A stretch of 64,000 nt of DNA from Actinomycetes bacterium (GTDB lineage: Bacteria; Actinomycetota; Acidimicrobiia; Acidimicrobiales; Acidimicrobiaceae), in the NCBI GenBank assembly GCA_021805205.1, contig JAJZFV010000043.1, positions 62,001 through 126,000 of the forward strand. The letters run 5' to 3'. Under the pieces are notes generated by a model that did no database searches, was not told the origin of the DNA, and saw only the letters and a program-made list of their open reading frames with translations. Positions 1 through 8,167 of the stretch are shown one piece after another. A program made the position numbers and the translations under genes. The stretch's first letter is position 1, and the number at the start of each line of letters is the position of its first letter.

Positions 1-1493
1 AGAGGCGTGTAGTAGTAGATCGCACCAAAGAACGCGAAGATAACTCCACCCATGATGGTGTAGTGGAAGTGAGCCATAACGAAGAACGAACCGTGAACTG
101 TTACGTTGATCGGTACGTCCGACACGTACACGCCTGTAACTCCACCAAAGAGGAAGTTGAAGTATACGCCCAACATAAAGAGCATTGGCACGGTCAAACG
201 AATACGCGCACGCCAGAGAGTACCCATACCAACAAGGTAAATAAAACCAGTCGGGATAGAGATCAACTCTGTTGTAAGCATAAACAAAGGACGCATGTCA
301 GGGTTCATACCGCTCTGGAACAAGTGGTGCTGCCATACGAAGAAGCTCAAAATAGCGAGCCCGATCATACCAGCGGCCGCCGTCTTGTAACCGAAGACCG
401 GCTTACGCGCGAACACCGGAACTATTTCCGCGACCATTCCAAAGCCTGGGATTGCCAACAGATAAACCTCGGGGTGTCCGAAGAACCAGAAGAGATTCTC
501 CCAGAGGAACGATGAACCTCCGTGGGCACCATACAGAAGCGAGGTTTGCGCGGTGCGGTCCAAAGTCAGTACGTACAAACCATCAATTAGCACTGGAACT
601 GAAAGGATCATCGTGAACCCCAGGGAGACCATAGACCAACCCATGACGTTCAAGCGACCCCAAGTCATACCCGGAGCTCGGTAATTGATGATAGTAACGA
701 CGATATTGGTACCCGCGCATATCATCGAAAGGCCCTGTAACCCAAATCCGAAGATATAACCGTCTTGGCCCACCCCCTGCTGAACGGAGAGAGGAGCATA
801 GGAGGTCCAACCAGATTGAAAACCACCTTGCCACAGCGCCGACAAAAGGATGAAGTAGGAGATTGGAGTAAACCAGAAAGAAGCCGCCTCGAGACGAGGA
901 AATGCAACTTTCTTGGAGCCAATCATCAACGGGATGACGTAGTTACCGAATGGTCCGAGAACCACCGAAGTCATCATCATCATCATCATGGTACCGTGCT
1001 CACCAACGATTTCGAGGTAAGTATCTGGACCCCAGATGTGGTGAGTTGGCGAAAGCAACTCAGTTCGAATCGCTAGAGCCAACAAACCGGCGGTGAAGAA
1101 GTAGACCAACATACCAAAGAGGTACTGCACACCAACGACCTTGTGGTCGGTGGTATAACGGAAGTACTTGCCCCAACCTGGCTCAGAGATGTGCTCCACA
1201 TTCTCCGGCTCAAATCCAAGCATCTTCTTCAAAGGATAATTCAGAGCGCCTAGGCCGGCGAACCAACCTACAACAGCGAACAAGTACCCGAGCACGATTG
1301 CAATGTCATTTTGACCGCTACCGACAACTTGCTGGTATCCGCCACCAATAGCGTTTCCAGCCCAGTGGCCGAATAGGAAGCCAAGTCCACCGCCAACCAT
1401 ACCAGTAATGATACTGGGCTGGAAGATGCTCGACTTGTGAGCTGCCGCCCCTGAAGACCCGCTTTTCGTTTCTTGCGAAAAGTCAATTGCCAT
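1..1493 (-). CDS. ctaD: Cytochrome c oxidase subunit I (3' part outside window)
   Basis: Catalytic haem-copper subunit of an aa3-type terminal oxidase in the cytoplasmic membrane; 497 codons are present and the C-terminus lies beyond base 1. Seen: haem a ligands H166 and H477, CuB ligands H340 (in HPEVY, with cross-linked Y344), H389 and H390, haem a3 ligand H475, and E342. The usual first helix motif begins only near residue 110, so there is an N-terminal extension of about 107 residues with one or two extra hydrophobic segments. Odd: IGSKKVAFPR replaces IGAPDMAFPR (D-pathway Asp is K195), PTGFI replaces PTGVK (K-pathway Lys is I418), HG replaces the Mg-site HD, and six consecutive Met codons follow H166. 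It is last of three genes with the cupredoxin and ctaC. Confidence 0.95.
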   Translation of the reverse strand, partial: MAIDFSQETKSGSSGAAAHKSSIFQPSIITGMVGGGLGFLFGHWAGNAIGGGYQQVVGSGQNDIAIVLGYLFAVVGWFAGLGALNYPLKKMLGFEPENVEHISEPGWGKYFRYTTDHKVVGVQYLFGMLVYFFTAGLLALAIRTELLSPTHHIWGPDTYLEIVGEHGTMMMMMMTSVVLGPFGNYVIPLMIGSKKVAFPRLEAASFWFTPISYFILLSALWQGGFQSGWTSYAPLSVQQGVGQDGYIFGFGLQGLSMICAGTNIVVTIINYRAPGMTWGRLNVMGWSMVSLGFTMILSVPVLIDGLYVLTLDRTAQTSLLYGAHGGSSFLWENLFWFFGHPEVYLLAIPGFGMVAEIVPVFARKPVFGYKTAAAGMIGLAILSFFVWQHHLFQSGMNPDMRPLFMLTTELISIPTGFIYLVGMGTLWRARIRLTVPMLFMLGVYFNFLFGGVTGVYVSDVPINVTVHGSFFVMAHFHYTIMGGVIFAFFGAIYYYTP

Positions 1494-1543
1494 TAAGCAA
1501 ATCCTCCAAGGAAATTACCAAATAAAAATAAAAGGACATACAA

Positions 1544-2458
1544 CTACAGGTTTGCATTCGGATCGACGTTGGTGTTGTAATACCCACCACCGGCGCCGGA
1601 ATAGCTAGGAGTGTAGGTCAGCGAGTACTTCGGCAGAAGCTTCGTCACAGGAGCATTTTGCTGCTCCATGTTGGTTGCCCACTGCTCGAACTGCTGCTGG
1701 CTTACGACCTTACCGTAGTTGAACATTGCACCATGCCAGATTCCGCATAGCTCGTCACAACGCACGGTGAAGTTACCTGTTGCCAAGGTCTTAGTGAACG
1801 CTACGTTGTTGTAGTCAGGATTCGCGTCCGCCTTGACGCCAAGCTGATATGCCCAGAAGTCGTGGATTACGTCGAGACTCGTAACGTTGAATTGAATTTC
1901 GGTGTTCACTGGAAGTTCAATACCAGTGGTTTCCATTCCACCGAATTGAGGCCAGCGGTAGGTAAAGCGCCATTGCTGAGCAATTACCTGCACCTGTAGA
2001 AGCTTGGTGGTTCCTGGTGTCCAAATAGGACTTGCACCCTCTCCACCACCAGCGCCTGCTGGGGCAATCAAGAAGTAGGTTCCGAAAGCAGCTAGACCGA
2101 GAACCAAAGTAGTGGTAATTATGTACCATGCTCCTTGGGCCTTCGAGTTACCGCTAATGTTCGCTGCCGGTAGCGTACCGTCCTCACCTGGACGAACGCG
2201 CCACTTCATGATCGAATATCCAAAGAAGAACCAGACGAACAGGAGAACAGGTACTACGAGTGTCGACACAAACTTGATATCAAACTGCGCACCCTGAGCC
2301 TGATCGGTCATTGTTCCCGGCGCCAAGTGAGGTCCTAAAACGAACCACACCAAAGCCATTCCAATTATCGATACAACGATCCACACAGAGAGAATCTTGA
2401 CAAGAGCGCTCCTGCCGGCTTCCTCGCTGCGCGAATCCTCAAGAACGAATTTAGCCAA
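1544..2458 (-). CDS. ctaC: Cytochrome c oxidase subunit II
   Basis: CuA-bearing subunit that accepts electrons and passes them to subunit I. 304 residues. Hydrophobic segments lie near residues 22-43, 70-92 and 112-134, one more than the usual two. The CuA site is complete: the His in DVIHDFWAYQLGVKAD and the C-x-E-x-C-G-x2-H-x2-M motif (CDELCGIWHGAM). The aromatic patch QQWRFTYRW matches the electron-entry tryptophan region. The start is TTG, one base after the stop of the upstream cupredoxin gene, with AAGGTGG of that gene serving as ribosome-binding site, so the two are probably translationally coupled. ctaD follows after 50 bases. Confidence 0.95.
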   Translation of the reverse strand: MAKFVLEDSRSEEAGRSALVKILSVWIVVSIIGMALVWFVLGPHLAPGTMTDQAQGAQFDIKFVSTLVVPVLLFVWFFFGYSIMKWRVRPGEDGTLPAANISGNSKAQGAWYIITTTLVLGLAAFGTYFLIAPAGAGGGEGASPIWTPGTTKLLQVQVIAQQWRFTYRWPQFGGMETTGIELPVNTEIQFNVTSLDVIHDFWAYQLGVKADANPDYNNVAFTKTLATGNFTVRCDELCGIWHGAMFNYGKVVSQQQFEQWATNMEQQNAPVTKLLPKYSLTYTPSYSGAGGGYYNTNVDPNANL

Positions 2459-2459
2459 C

Positions 2460-3149
2460 TTATACCACCTTCAAAAATCCAGCCATGTAACCCAAATTTT
2501 GCATTGGGCCACCATTTCCCTCGAGGTAGCCAAGTCCGCAAGGAACAAAGCACTGCCAGCGGAATATGCCGGCGCCACCTGTGTGGAAGGAGAATGTGAT
2601 GGTATTGTGAGCCTGCGATGTATTGCAGGGTCCGGTGCTGCAGAAGTTCTTAGCGCTGCCAGAAACTCCATACATAGGAACATTGATACCCAACGCAGGA
2701 ACGTTGAAGGTATGGGCAATTCCGTTACCGGTATTTGTATTTGGATTTACGACGCTCTCAGCTGTTCCGTTGATGTAAGCAACTCCACCAGCCGTACCCT
2801 CGATCTTAGACCATGCGCTGTTGCGTAGGTTTCCACCTGAGTCGTACTCGTAAAGTGTCACATGAACGTCAGTGTTTTGTGGCAACTGTATGAGAGTTGT
2901 CTGATGCCATGCACCGCTCGCGTCCTGAACGAAGTAACCCACCCAACTTGGATGAGGTCCTACTCCTACAGCACCGTCAGTTTGCATGACAAGATTCACT
3001 GAACCAGAAGAAGATGCGCCGACTGAAACGGTTGGAGGCGACGTTCTGAGATAGCCTGCTACAGCAAAGATCAAAAGACCAATCAATGCGGCGAAGCCAA
3101 ACAGCAGAGCGCCAGCCCTTGCTCCTTTCGACAATCTAACCCCTTTCAT
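2460..3149 (-). CDS. Membrane-anchored cupredoxin-like protein, CuA-like motif
   Basis: 229 residues: a short positive N-terminus, one membrane anchor (about residues 12-33) and an extracytoplasmic domain. The C-terminal half resembles the subunit II fold: HTFNVPALGIN parallels the CuA His segment and WQCFVPCG parallels C-x3-C-G. The position of the second CuA His is Tyr and the candidate Met sits further on, in GGPM, so the site could be mononuclear or altered. A second cysteine pair (FCSTGPC) may be a disulfide. First gene of the oxidase operon with AAGGTAG upstream of its ATG. Likely an electron donor to, or extra subunit of, this oxidase (inference). Not recognised as rusticyanin, which has C-x4-H-x4-M. 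Confidence 0.7.
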   Translation of the reverse strand: MKGVRLSKGARAGALLFGFAALIGLLIFAVAGYLRTSPPTVSVGASSSGSVNLVMQTDGAVGVGPHPSWVGYFVQDASGAWHQTTLIQLPQNTDVHVTLYEYDSGGNLRNSAWSKIEGTAGGVAYINGTAESVVNPNTNTGNGIAHTFNVPALGINVPMYGVSGSAKNFCSTGPCNTSQAHNTITFSFHTGGAGIFRWQCFVPCGLGYLEGNGGPMQNLGYMAGFLKVV

Positions 3150-3357
3150 TAACTACCTTGAAGACTACTGATGACGCTTCCCATGGGACGCACCCACTTT
3201 TGGCGCCATCTATCACCTTCAGACAAGAATTTACTATGGATAAAGCGTTACTGTGTTTCGGCTGAGAGAAAAAAACAGGAAATAGTAAAGTTTTGTTCGC
3301 CTATCTACCCCAAAGCAATGAATATGAGATTTGACCAATACCAGATTTGAAAAACAA

Positions 3358-3388
3358 GAAGGGCCAACCCGATCGAAGTTGGCCCTTC
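3358..3388 (-). terminator. Rho-independent terminator of the tlpA-like gene
   Basis: Perfect 11-bp stem (GAAGGGCCAAC with its complement) and 9-base loop. On the minus strand the stem is followed by TTGTTTTTC. It lies 36 bases past the stop of the thioredoxin-like gene, so it ends the ctaB-tlpA transcript before the oxidase operon. Confidence 0.8.
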
Positions 3389-3423
3389 AACAACTATCAC
3401 GGTCGCCGCAAACGGCGAACTTA

Positions 3424-4029
3424 CTAGAGAGACGAAGTTCTCGAAATTAACTCGCTCTTCGTAATTGCTCCAGCGACGTATCCCTTTACCACACCGTTAC
3501 TTCCAACGAATACAGTTACGGGTACCCCCGGAAGTAAATAGGTGCCTATTAGAGCACCGTTGGCATCTATGACAGTCGTATACGGAAGATGAAATGAATC
3601 CACGAATGCCCGCGCAACAGAGGCAGTAGATGTCTCGTCGACTCCAATAAAGTTGATCTTTCCTTTGAAGGAATTTCCTAATTTGGCAAACGTAGGCATC
3701 TCTTCTCGGCAAGGTACGCAAGCTGGAGAGAAGAAGTTTATGACCGTTGGCTTTCCCAGAAACGATGAGAGCGAGACCTGACGGGAGGTATTGTGCAGAT
3801 CAGGAAGAGTAAATACCGGAGCACTTTGACCAATTAAGGGCGAGGTGGTTATCAGTCCGCCCCCGGTCAAGTTGGCAACTTTCGTAGCAGTAGAAGCCTT
3901 TGATACCGCCACTGCAACTAGGGCCACAATAAGAACCAGGGCCCCTACGACCGCAAGCTTTACTGCCTTGGGAGAACTTTCGAAACGTCTCGATCCGGAT
4001 CGATTAGTGGTGGAAGACAAGGGTATCAA
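3424..4029 (-). CDS. TlpA/ResA-family membrane-anchored thioredoxin-like protein
   Basis: 201 residues: N-terminal anchor (residues 22-43) and a redoxin domain facing outward. The active site is C104-V-P-C107 in SPACVPCREEMPTF, with a cis-proline region LLPGVPVTVFV near residue 168, as in ResA/TlpA/CcmG proteins that reduce disulfides of apocytochrome c or of copper-site cysteines. The gene starts with TTG inside the 3' end of ctaB (26-base overlap), which suggests coupling and a role in oxidase assembly, for example keeping CuA cysteines reduced (inference). No CcdA is visible in the window. The start is uncertain because the only nearby ribosome-binding sequence is a G-run. Confidence 0.8.
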   Translation of the reverse strand: MIPLSSTTNRSGSRRFESSPKAVKLAVVGALVLIVALVAVAVSKASTATKVANLTGGGLITTSPLIGQSAPVFTLPDLHNTSRQVSLSSFLGKPTVINFFSPACVPCREEMPTFAKLGNSFKGKINFIGVDETSTASVARAFVDSFHLPYTTVIDANGALIGTYLLPGVPVTVFVGSNGVVKGYVAGAITKSELISRTSSL

Positions 4030-4909
4030 CCCCCATTGCTAGAAAGAGCAGCGTTAAGTACGTAATCGAGAAGCTAAATACCCGCATCGCAACTTTGGGA
4101 CTTTGAGTAGATCGAAGACGTAACGAGTAGTAGATGAATCCCGCACCGAGTACAGCTGCACTGATATCGTAGATAATTCCAAGCTTTGCGACTGGCCCCA
4201 TTACTAGGGTAGATGCCACGAGTACAAAGGTGTAAATTACGATCTGGTTCGCTGTCTTCTTGAAAGTTGCTACTGAAGGAAGCATCGGTACTCCGGCGTT
4301 GGAGTAATCGTCCTTGTACTTGAACGCGAGCGCCCAGAAGTGCGGTGGTGTCCACAGAAAGATGATTCCAAACATCAAGATTCCGGCCCATGAAACGTTA
4401 TTTTGAATAGCAGCCCAACCCACGAGGACAGGGACTGCTCCAGCGGCTCCGCCAATAACAATGTTTTGAGAGCTAGAACGCTTTAGCCACATCGTGTAGA
4501 TAAAGATATAGAAGAGAGCTGCTCCGAGGGCTAGAACTGCGGAAAGAAGGTTGTCAAACTTCCACAAAATTGCGAAGGCAATTGCCTCAATAACAATTGC
4601 AAATATAAGTGCGGCACTTGGTGAAACATCACCAGTAACCAAAGGCCTACTCTTGGTTCGCTTCATTATGGAATCAATATCGCGGTCATACCACATATTG
4701 ACTGCATTGGCGCCACCAGCACTGAGTGTGCCTCCTGCTAGAGTGATCAAAATCTTCCCTACTGAAGGAAGGCCCCTCTCGGCAACAACCATGGCAGGAA
4801 GAGTGGTAGTAAGAAGCAACTCTATAATCCGCGGCTTCATTAGTGCCACGTAGGCCTTTACCGTACGAAGACCTGTAGCTGGACGTAACGTCGCTGAAAC
4901 TGAATTCAT
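4004..4909 (-). CDS. ctaB: Protohaem IX farnesyltransferase (haem O synthase)
   Basis: UbiA-superfamily integral membrane prenyltransferase that adds a farnesyl group to haem B to make haem O, the precursor of haem A for aa3 oxidase. 301 residues, about nine hydrophobic segments. The first Asp-rich motif is seen as N71-x3-D75-x3-D79 (NMWYDRDID) followed by MKRTKSRPL, which is typical of CtaB. The second loop carries WTPPHFWALAFKYKDDY. ATG start at 4909. It is upstream of and overlaps the TlpA-like gene and is transcribed towards the oxidase genes. Confidence 0.95.
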   Translation of the reverse strand: MNSVSATLRPATGLRTVKAYVALMKPRIIELLLTTTLPAMVVAERGLPSVGKILITLAGGTLSAGGANAVNMWYDRDIDSIMKRTKSRPLVTGDVSPSAALIFAIVIEAIAFAILWKFDNLLSAVLALGAALFYIFIYTMWLKRSSSQNIVIGGAAGAVPVLVGWAAIQNNVSWAGILMFGIIFLWTPPHFWALAFKYKDDYSNAGVPMLPSVATFKKTANQIVIYTFVLVASTLVMGPVAKLGIIYDISAAVLGAGFIYYSLRLRSTQSPKVAMRVFSFSITYLTLLFLAMGVDTLVFHH

Positions 4910-5133
4910 CCGTAGCTTTCTCTGAGAACTAAACGCGTAAAAGTAAAAGTGCTTTTATAAACAACAGTAAAAACTTAGCGGAAAGTCCGACCTTTTGTAG
5001 CATCACCTATAGTAGATCTTCACTATCGCCCAAAAGGCATAAAAATGCTTCGGTATACTTTTGATCGTCGGTCAGCACGCCATAAGCACTTCTCAGGTGT
5101 TAAATTGAGCGCCAAGCATAGAGGTAGTTCGGA
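4910..5133. promoter_or_regulatory. Divergent promoter region ctaB / M24 peptidase
   Basis: 224 bases between two divergent genes. AT-rich, with a TATACT hexamer at about 5053 that could be a -10 element for the peptidase operon and a small AAAAG/CTTTT inverted repeat around 4942-4956 on the ctaB side. No -35 element could be assigned with confidence. Confidence 0.4.
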
Positions 5134-6219
5134 ATGAAAATGGTCCAAAGGGTCCTTCGGGTAGCAGACGAACTTCGCAAATTTCGCAGCGAAGAATCCT
5201 ATTTTGCGCTAATTGATAACCCGACGTACGCACAATACCTCTTTGGGATCGATTCGAGTAACGTAATGATCCTGTTTGACGTCGCAGATCAAGAGCTTTC
5301 GATAGCTATATACACCGATCCACGGTACAGCGAAAAGTTTCAAAGCATCATCAAACCAATGACCGACCTTCGAATCGAGGTCAACTCAGACAAACCCCTA
5401 AATCTCGCCAACGCCAAACGTCCGATTTACATCGACTCAGCTCATATGACTGTGGCAAACTTCAATTCAATTTTCGAGGGAGGAGAATCGAATCTGCAGA
5501 CTTTCGACGCCGGTAAGGTTCTCCAGTCAATTCGATCAATAAAGGACGACGATGAAATAGAGGCACTTGAGCGCGCCACAGCCATCGCTGACGATGCCCT
5601 TTTGGCATTGCTAAAGAGGGGAATAGTTGGCAAGAGTGAAATCGAGGTCAAACGCGCCATGGATCAATTGTTGCTTCAATTTGGCGCGGACGAACCCTCA
5701 TTTTCGACCATAATTGCGTCGGGTCCAAATGGGTCAGTTCCACATGCAACCCCTTCTGACAGGGTGATAGAAGGGAACGATCTCGTTATCATCGACTATG
5801 GTGCAACCTACAAAGGATACCACAGCGATACTACGAGAACCGTAAAGGCTAACAACCGCCAATTTGACGCAAATGAGTCGTCGACCATTGAATCAGTGCT
5901 AGCGGCGCATCAATACGGCGTAACTAAGGTCATTTCAGGATCGATCGGCAACGAGGTAGATAAAAGCGTTCGAGAGTTCTTCAGCGAAGACGAACGGAAA
6001 AACTTCATTCATGGACTCGGTCATGGCGTTGGACTCGAGATCCACGAATATCCATTTCTAATACCAGGCTCAAACGACGTCATATCGGACAGAAACGTCG
6101 TTACCGTAGAACCTGGCCTCTACTATCCAGGAATGCACGGCGTTAGAATCGAAGATTGTTACGTGGTCCAATCGGGCGAAAAAACGAAACTTTCTTCGCT
6201 CCCTCTAGTTATCTCATAG
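5134..6219 (+). CDS. pepQ: M24-family Xaa-Pro peptidase
   Basis: Cytosolic dinuclear-metal peptidase releasing the residue N-terminal to proline. 361 residues with a creatinase-type N-terminal domain (1-130) and a pita-bread catalytic domain. All five metal ligands are seen: D221 (IIDYGA), D232 (HSDTTRT), H297 (HGLGHGVG), E326 (TVEPGLYY) and E340 (GVRIED). ATG start preceded by AGAGGT at 5120. It lies directly before efp and nusB, the usual arrangement in Gram-positive bacteria. Whether it is a dipeptidase (PepQ) or an aminopeptidase (PepP) cannot be decided from sequence. Confidence 0.9.
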   Translation: MKMVQRVLRVADELRKFRSEESYFALIDNPTYAQYLFGIDSSNVMILFDVADQELSIAIYTDPRYSEKFQSIIKPMTDLRIEVNSDKPLNLANAKRPIYIDSAHMTVANFNSIFEGGESNLQTFDAGKVLQSIRSIKDDDEIEALERATAIADDALLALLKRGIVGKSEIEVKRAMDQLLLQFGADEPSFSTIIASGPNGSVPHATPSDRVIEGNDLVIIDYGATYKGYHSDTTRTVKANNRQFDANESSTIESVLAAHQYGVTKVISGSIGNEVDKSVREFFSEDERKNFIHGLGHGVGLEIHEYPFLIPGSNDVISDRNVVTVEPGLYYPGMHGVRIEDCYVVQSGEKTKLSSLPLVIS

Positions 6220-6295
6220 TCATCGAATTCTCCAAAATCCAACTAGGCTATTTTGGGTTAATCTACCTTCCACGTAATTTTCTGGAGATAATGAT

Positions 6296-6862
6296 ATGGG
6301 CGTTCCAACGTCGACAAACGATTTCAAAAATGGCATGACACTCGAGCTCCCAGACGGGCTCTTCTCAATTGTTGAATTTCAACATGTCAAGCCAGGCAAA
6401 GGCGGAGCTTTCGTCCGAACCAAACTACGCAACGTGCGGACAAAAGCTGTAATAGACCGCACCTATCGAGCCGACGAAAAGGTCGAGCAGGCGATCATTG
6501 AAAAGAAAGAGATGCAGTATCTCTACCGCGACGGAGACAATTACGTATTTATGGACAACGTTTCCTACGACCAAATCACAGTAGACCCGACCGACCTAGG
6601 GAATTCTGCAAACTTCATCAAGGAAGGTGATACCGCTTCGGTCTCCTTACACGACGAAACCGTTGTAGGAGTCGAGTTGCCTGCATCAACCGCACTCACT
6701 GTTGAAATCACAGAACCAGGGATACAGGGCGATCGAGTTAGCGGAGCGCGAAAGCCCGCAACTTTGGAAACAGGTTACGTTCTCCAAGTGCCTCTCTTCA
6801 TTGAGCAGGGAGAAAAGATAATTGTAGATACTCGCACCGGCGACTACATCTCAAGAGCGTGA
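6296..6862 (+). CDS. efp: Elongation factor P
   Basis: Three-domain translation factor that relieves ribosome stalling at polyproline. 188 residues, the usual length. The domain I loop that reaches the peptidyl-transferase centre reads KPGKGGAF with K35 at the tip, so a lysine-type (or unmodified actinobacterial-type) EF-P is expected rather than an arginine type. The C-terminal signature GDRVSGARKPATLETG and the ending IVDTRTGDYISRA are typical. ATG at 6296 has CTGGAG eight bases upstream. The stop overlaps the GTG start of nusB by four bases. Confidence 0.97.
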   Translation: MGVPTSTNDFKNGMTLELPDGLFSIVEFQHVKPGKGGAFVRTKLRNVRTKAVIDRTYRADEKVEQAIIEKKEMQYLYRDGDNYVFMDNVSYDQITVDPTDLGNSANFIKEGDTASVSLHDETVVGVELPASTALTVEITEPGIQGDRVSGARKPATLETGYVLQVPLFIEQGEKIIVDTRTGDYISRA

Positions 6863-7317
6863 CCCAAATAGTGGAATTCGAGCCCAAGCAACCTTCCCAT
6901 GCTTTCAAAAGGTCAACTAAGCCGCTTTCTCGCCGGGATGCGCGCGTTAGTGCGATTTCGATTTGCTATGAGGCATCTATGAAAAATTTGCTTCCAATCG
7001 AGATTGCTCAAGCTATCGGCACAGAATCACTCGATCCTTTGACAGTTGCGATAGTTCGTGGCGTTTCAGATGAGTTCAATTCGATAAATGAGATGATCTC
7101 AGACCACTCAGTTCGCTGGGAAAGTTCACGCCTTCCGATTGTCGAGATATGCATCCTTCAATGTGCGATCTTTGAACTTTTAGGTGGCGAAAACAGCGTC
7201 GGAACCGTGATAAACGAGGCAGTGGAGCTAACCAAACACCTAGCGCTCCCCGAATCAACTAATTACATAAATGGAATACTTTCAGCAATAGCCAAAGAGT
7301 ACGTCAACAACCAATGA
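6859..7317 (+). CDS. nusB: Transcription antitermination factor NusB
   Basis: All-helical RNA-binding protein that, with NusE (S10), binds boxA in rRNA leaders. 152 residues. Family features: SRRDARVSAISICYEASM near the start and the C-terminal NEAVELTKHLALPESTNYINGIL segment. The GTG start overlaps the efp stop (GTGA), giving translational coupling. There is an N-terminal extension of about 20 residues relative to many NusB proteins. A strong terminator follows at 7364. Confidence 0.93.
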   Translation: MTQIVEFEPKQPSHAFKRSTKPLSRRDARVSAISICYEASMKNLLPIEIAQAIGTESLDPLTVAIVRGVSDEFNSINEMISDHSVRWESSRLPIVEICILQCAIFELLGGENSVGTVINEAVELTKHLALPESTNYINGILSAIAKEYVNNQ

Positions 7318-7363
7318 CTATTCCAAGGCAACAAACGCCTTGAAGTAAGCGATGACAAAAAGT

Positions 7364-7395
7364 AGGAGGGCAGTTTCAAGTTAAACCGCCCTCCT
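7364..7395. terminator. Bidirectional terminator between nusB and a convergent gene
   Basis: Stem AGGAGGGC / GCCCTCCT with an inner GTTT/AAAC stem, followed on the plus strand by a pyrimidine run ending CTTTTT. It lies between nusB (plus) and the convergent hypothetical gene ending at 7425. Confidence 0.85.
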
Positions 7396-7424
7396 TTCCC
7401 CTTTTTGACAAATTGGCCGTAGCC

Positions 7425-8057
7425 TTAACCGAAGATCGAAGATGGGAGCGAATTGATCGTCGGAAGATTGAGATTCTGTGTCGGGATTCCAAACTTCGCC
7501 GAATTGGAGTTCATCAGCGCTTGGGCCTTGCTGTAAAGTGCGTCCATAATTCGCTGATGAGACAGGATGTCCGACTTCAATGCTTGATTTGTAGGATCTG
7601 TTAGAAGCTGAGCAAGGTCGTCAAGGACTGCCTTGGCGTTTGGAAATGCCCAAGTATACAGATCCGAGATGATGGTGTTGACCTTGTAATTTAGTAGTAT
7701 ATTTGGAACCTCAATCGACTCCATATCTAACAAGTCGCCGTTACCTACGATTGTGCAGTTTGGAATGGCATTCTTGACGATCGACTGAGCCGTTGCCATC
7801 TGATTAGTTATCTTGTTAACAATTTCAGTTACCGCAGTCGTAGAGTCGGTAATTGAGGCGGAGCACGACTGCATGTCCGTCCAAATTTCCTTTTGTATTA
7901 GCGAATACTGACTCTGAAGGTCAGCTTTGGAAACGCTTTTGGGGTAATCAGAGATAACCATGACTGCAATTGCCAAAAGCATTACAGGTATTATGAGAAT
8001 TGGCCGGCGATACCACTGCTTTTGCTTTGACGCATAAATCGTCGGGCTTGAATTCAA
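7425..8057 (-). CDS. Hypothetical membrane-anchored protein
   Basis: Not recognised. 210 residues: basic N-terminus (KQKQWYRRP), one anchor at about residues 19-36, then a mostly helical extracytoplasmic domain with two cysteines (in MQSCSAS and IPNCTIV) that could form a disulfide. TTG start at 8057 preceded by AAGGAG at six bases, a strong ribosome-binding site. It is the last gene of the minus-strand run that includes aroB and aroC, about 110 bases beyond the aroB stop's far side, so it may have its own promoter. Confidence 0.65.
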   Translation of the reverse strand: MNSSPTIYASKQKQWYRRPILIIPVMLLAIAVMVISDYPKSVSKADLQSQYSLIQKEIWTDMQSCSASITDSTTAVTEIVNKITNQMATAQSIVKNAIPNCTIVGNGDLLDMESIEVPNILLNYKVNTIISDLYTWAFPNAKAVLDDLAQLLTDPTNQALKSDILSHQRIMDALYSKAQALMNSNSAKFGIPTQNLNLPTINSLPSSIFG

Positions 8058-8167
8058 ATCATTCTCCTTATCGGTCTGCGGCCGACAACTGCACTATATC
8101 GAGGCAGTGTGTCTCTCGCAATTAACGCTTTAGTCTTTATTAATAAGTTAAGACTACACCAGCTATC

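Noticed and set aside
63-1486. Several plus- and minus-strand frames inside the oxidase subunit I region
   Set aside because: Shadows of ctaD, whose own frame is open to the window edge.
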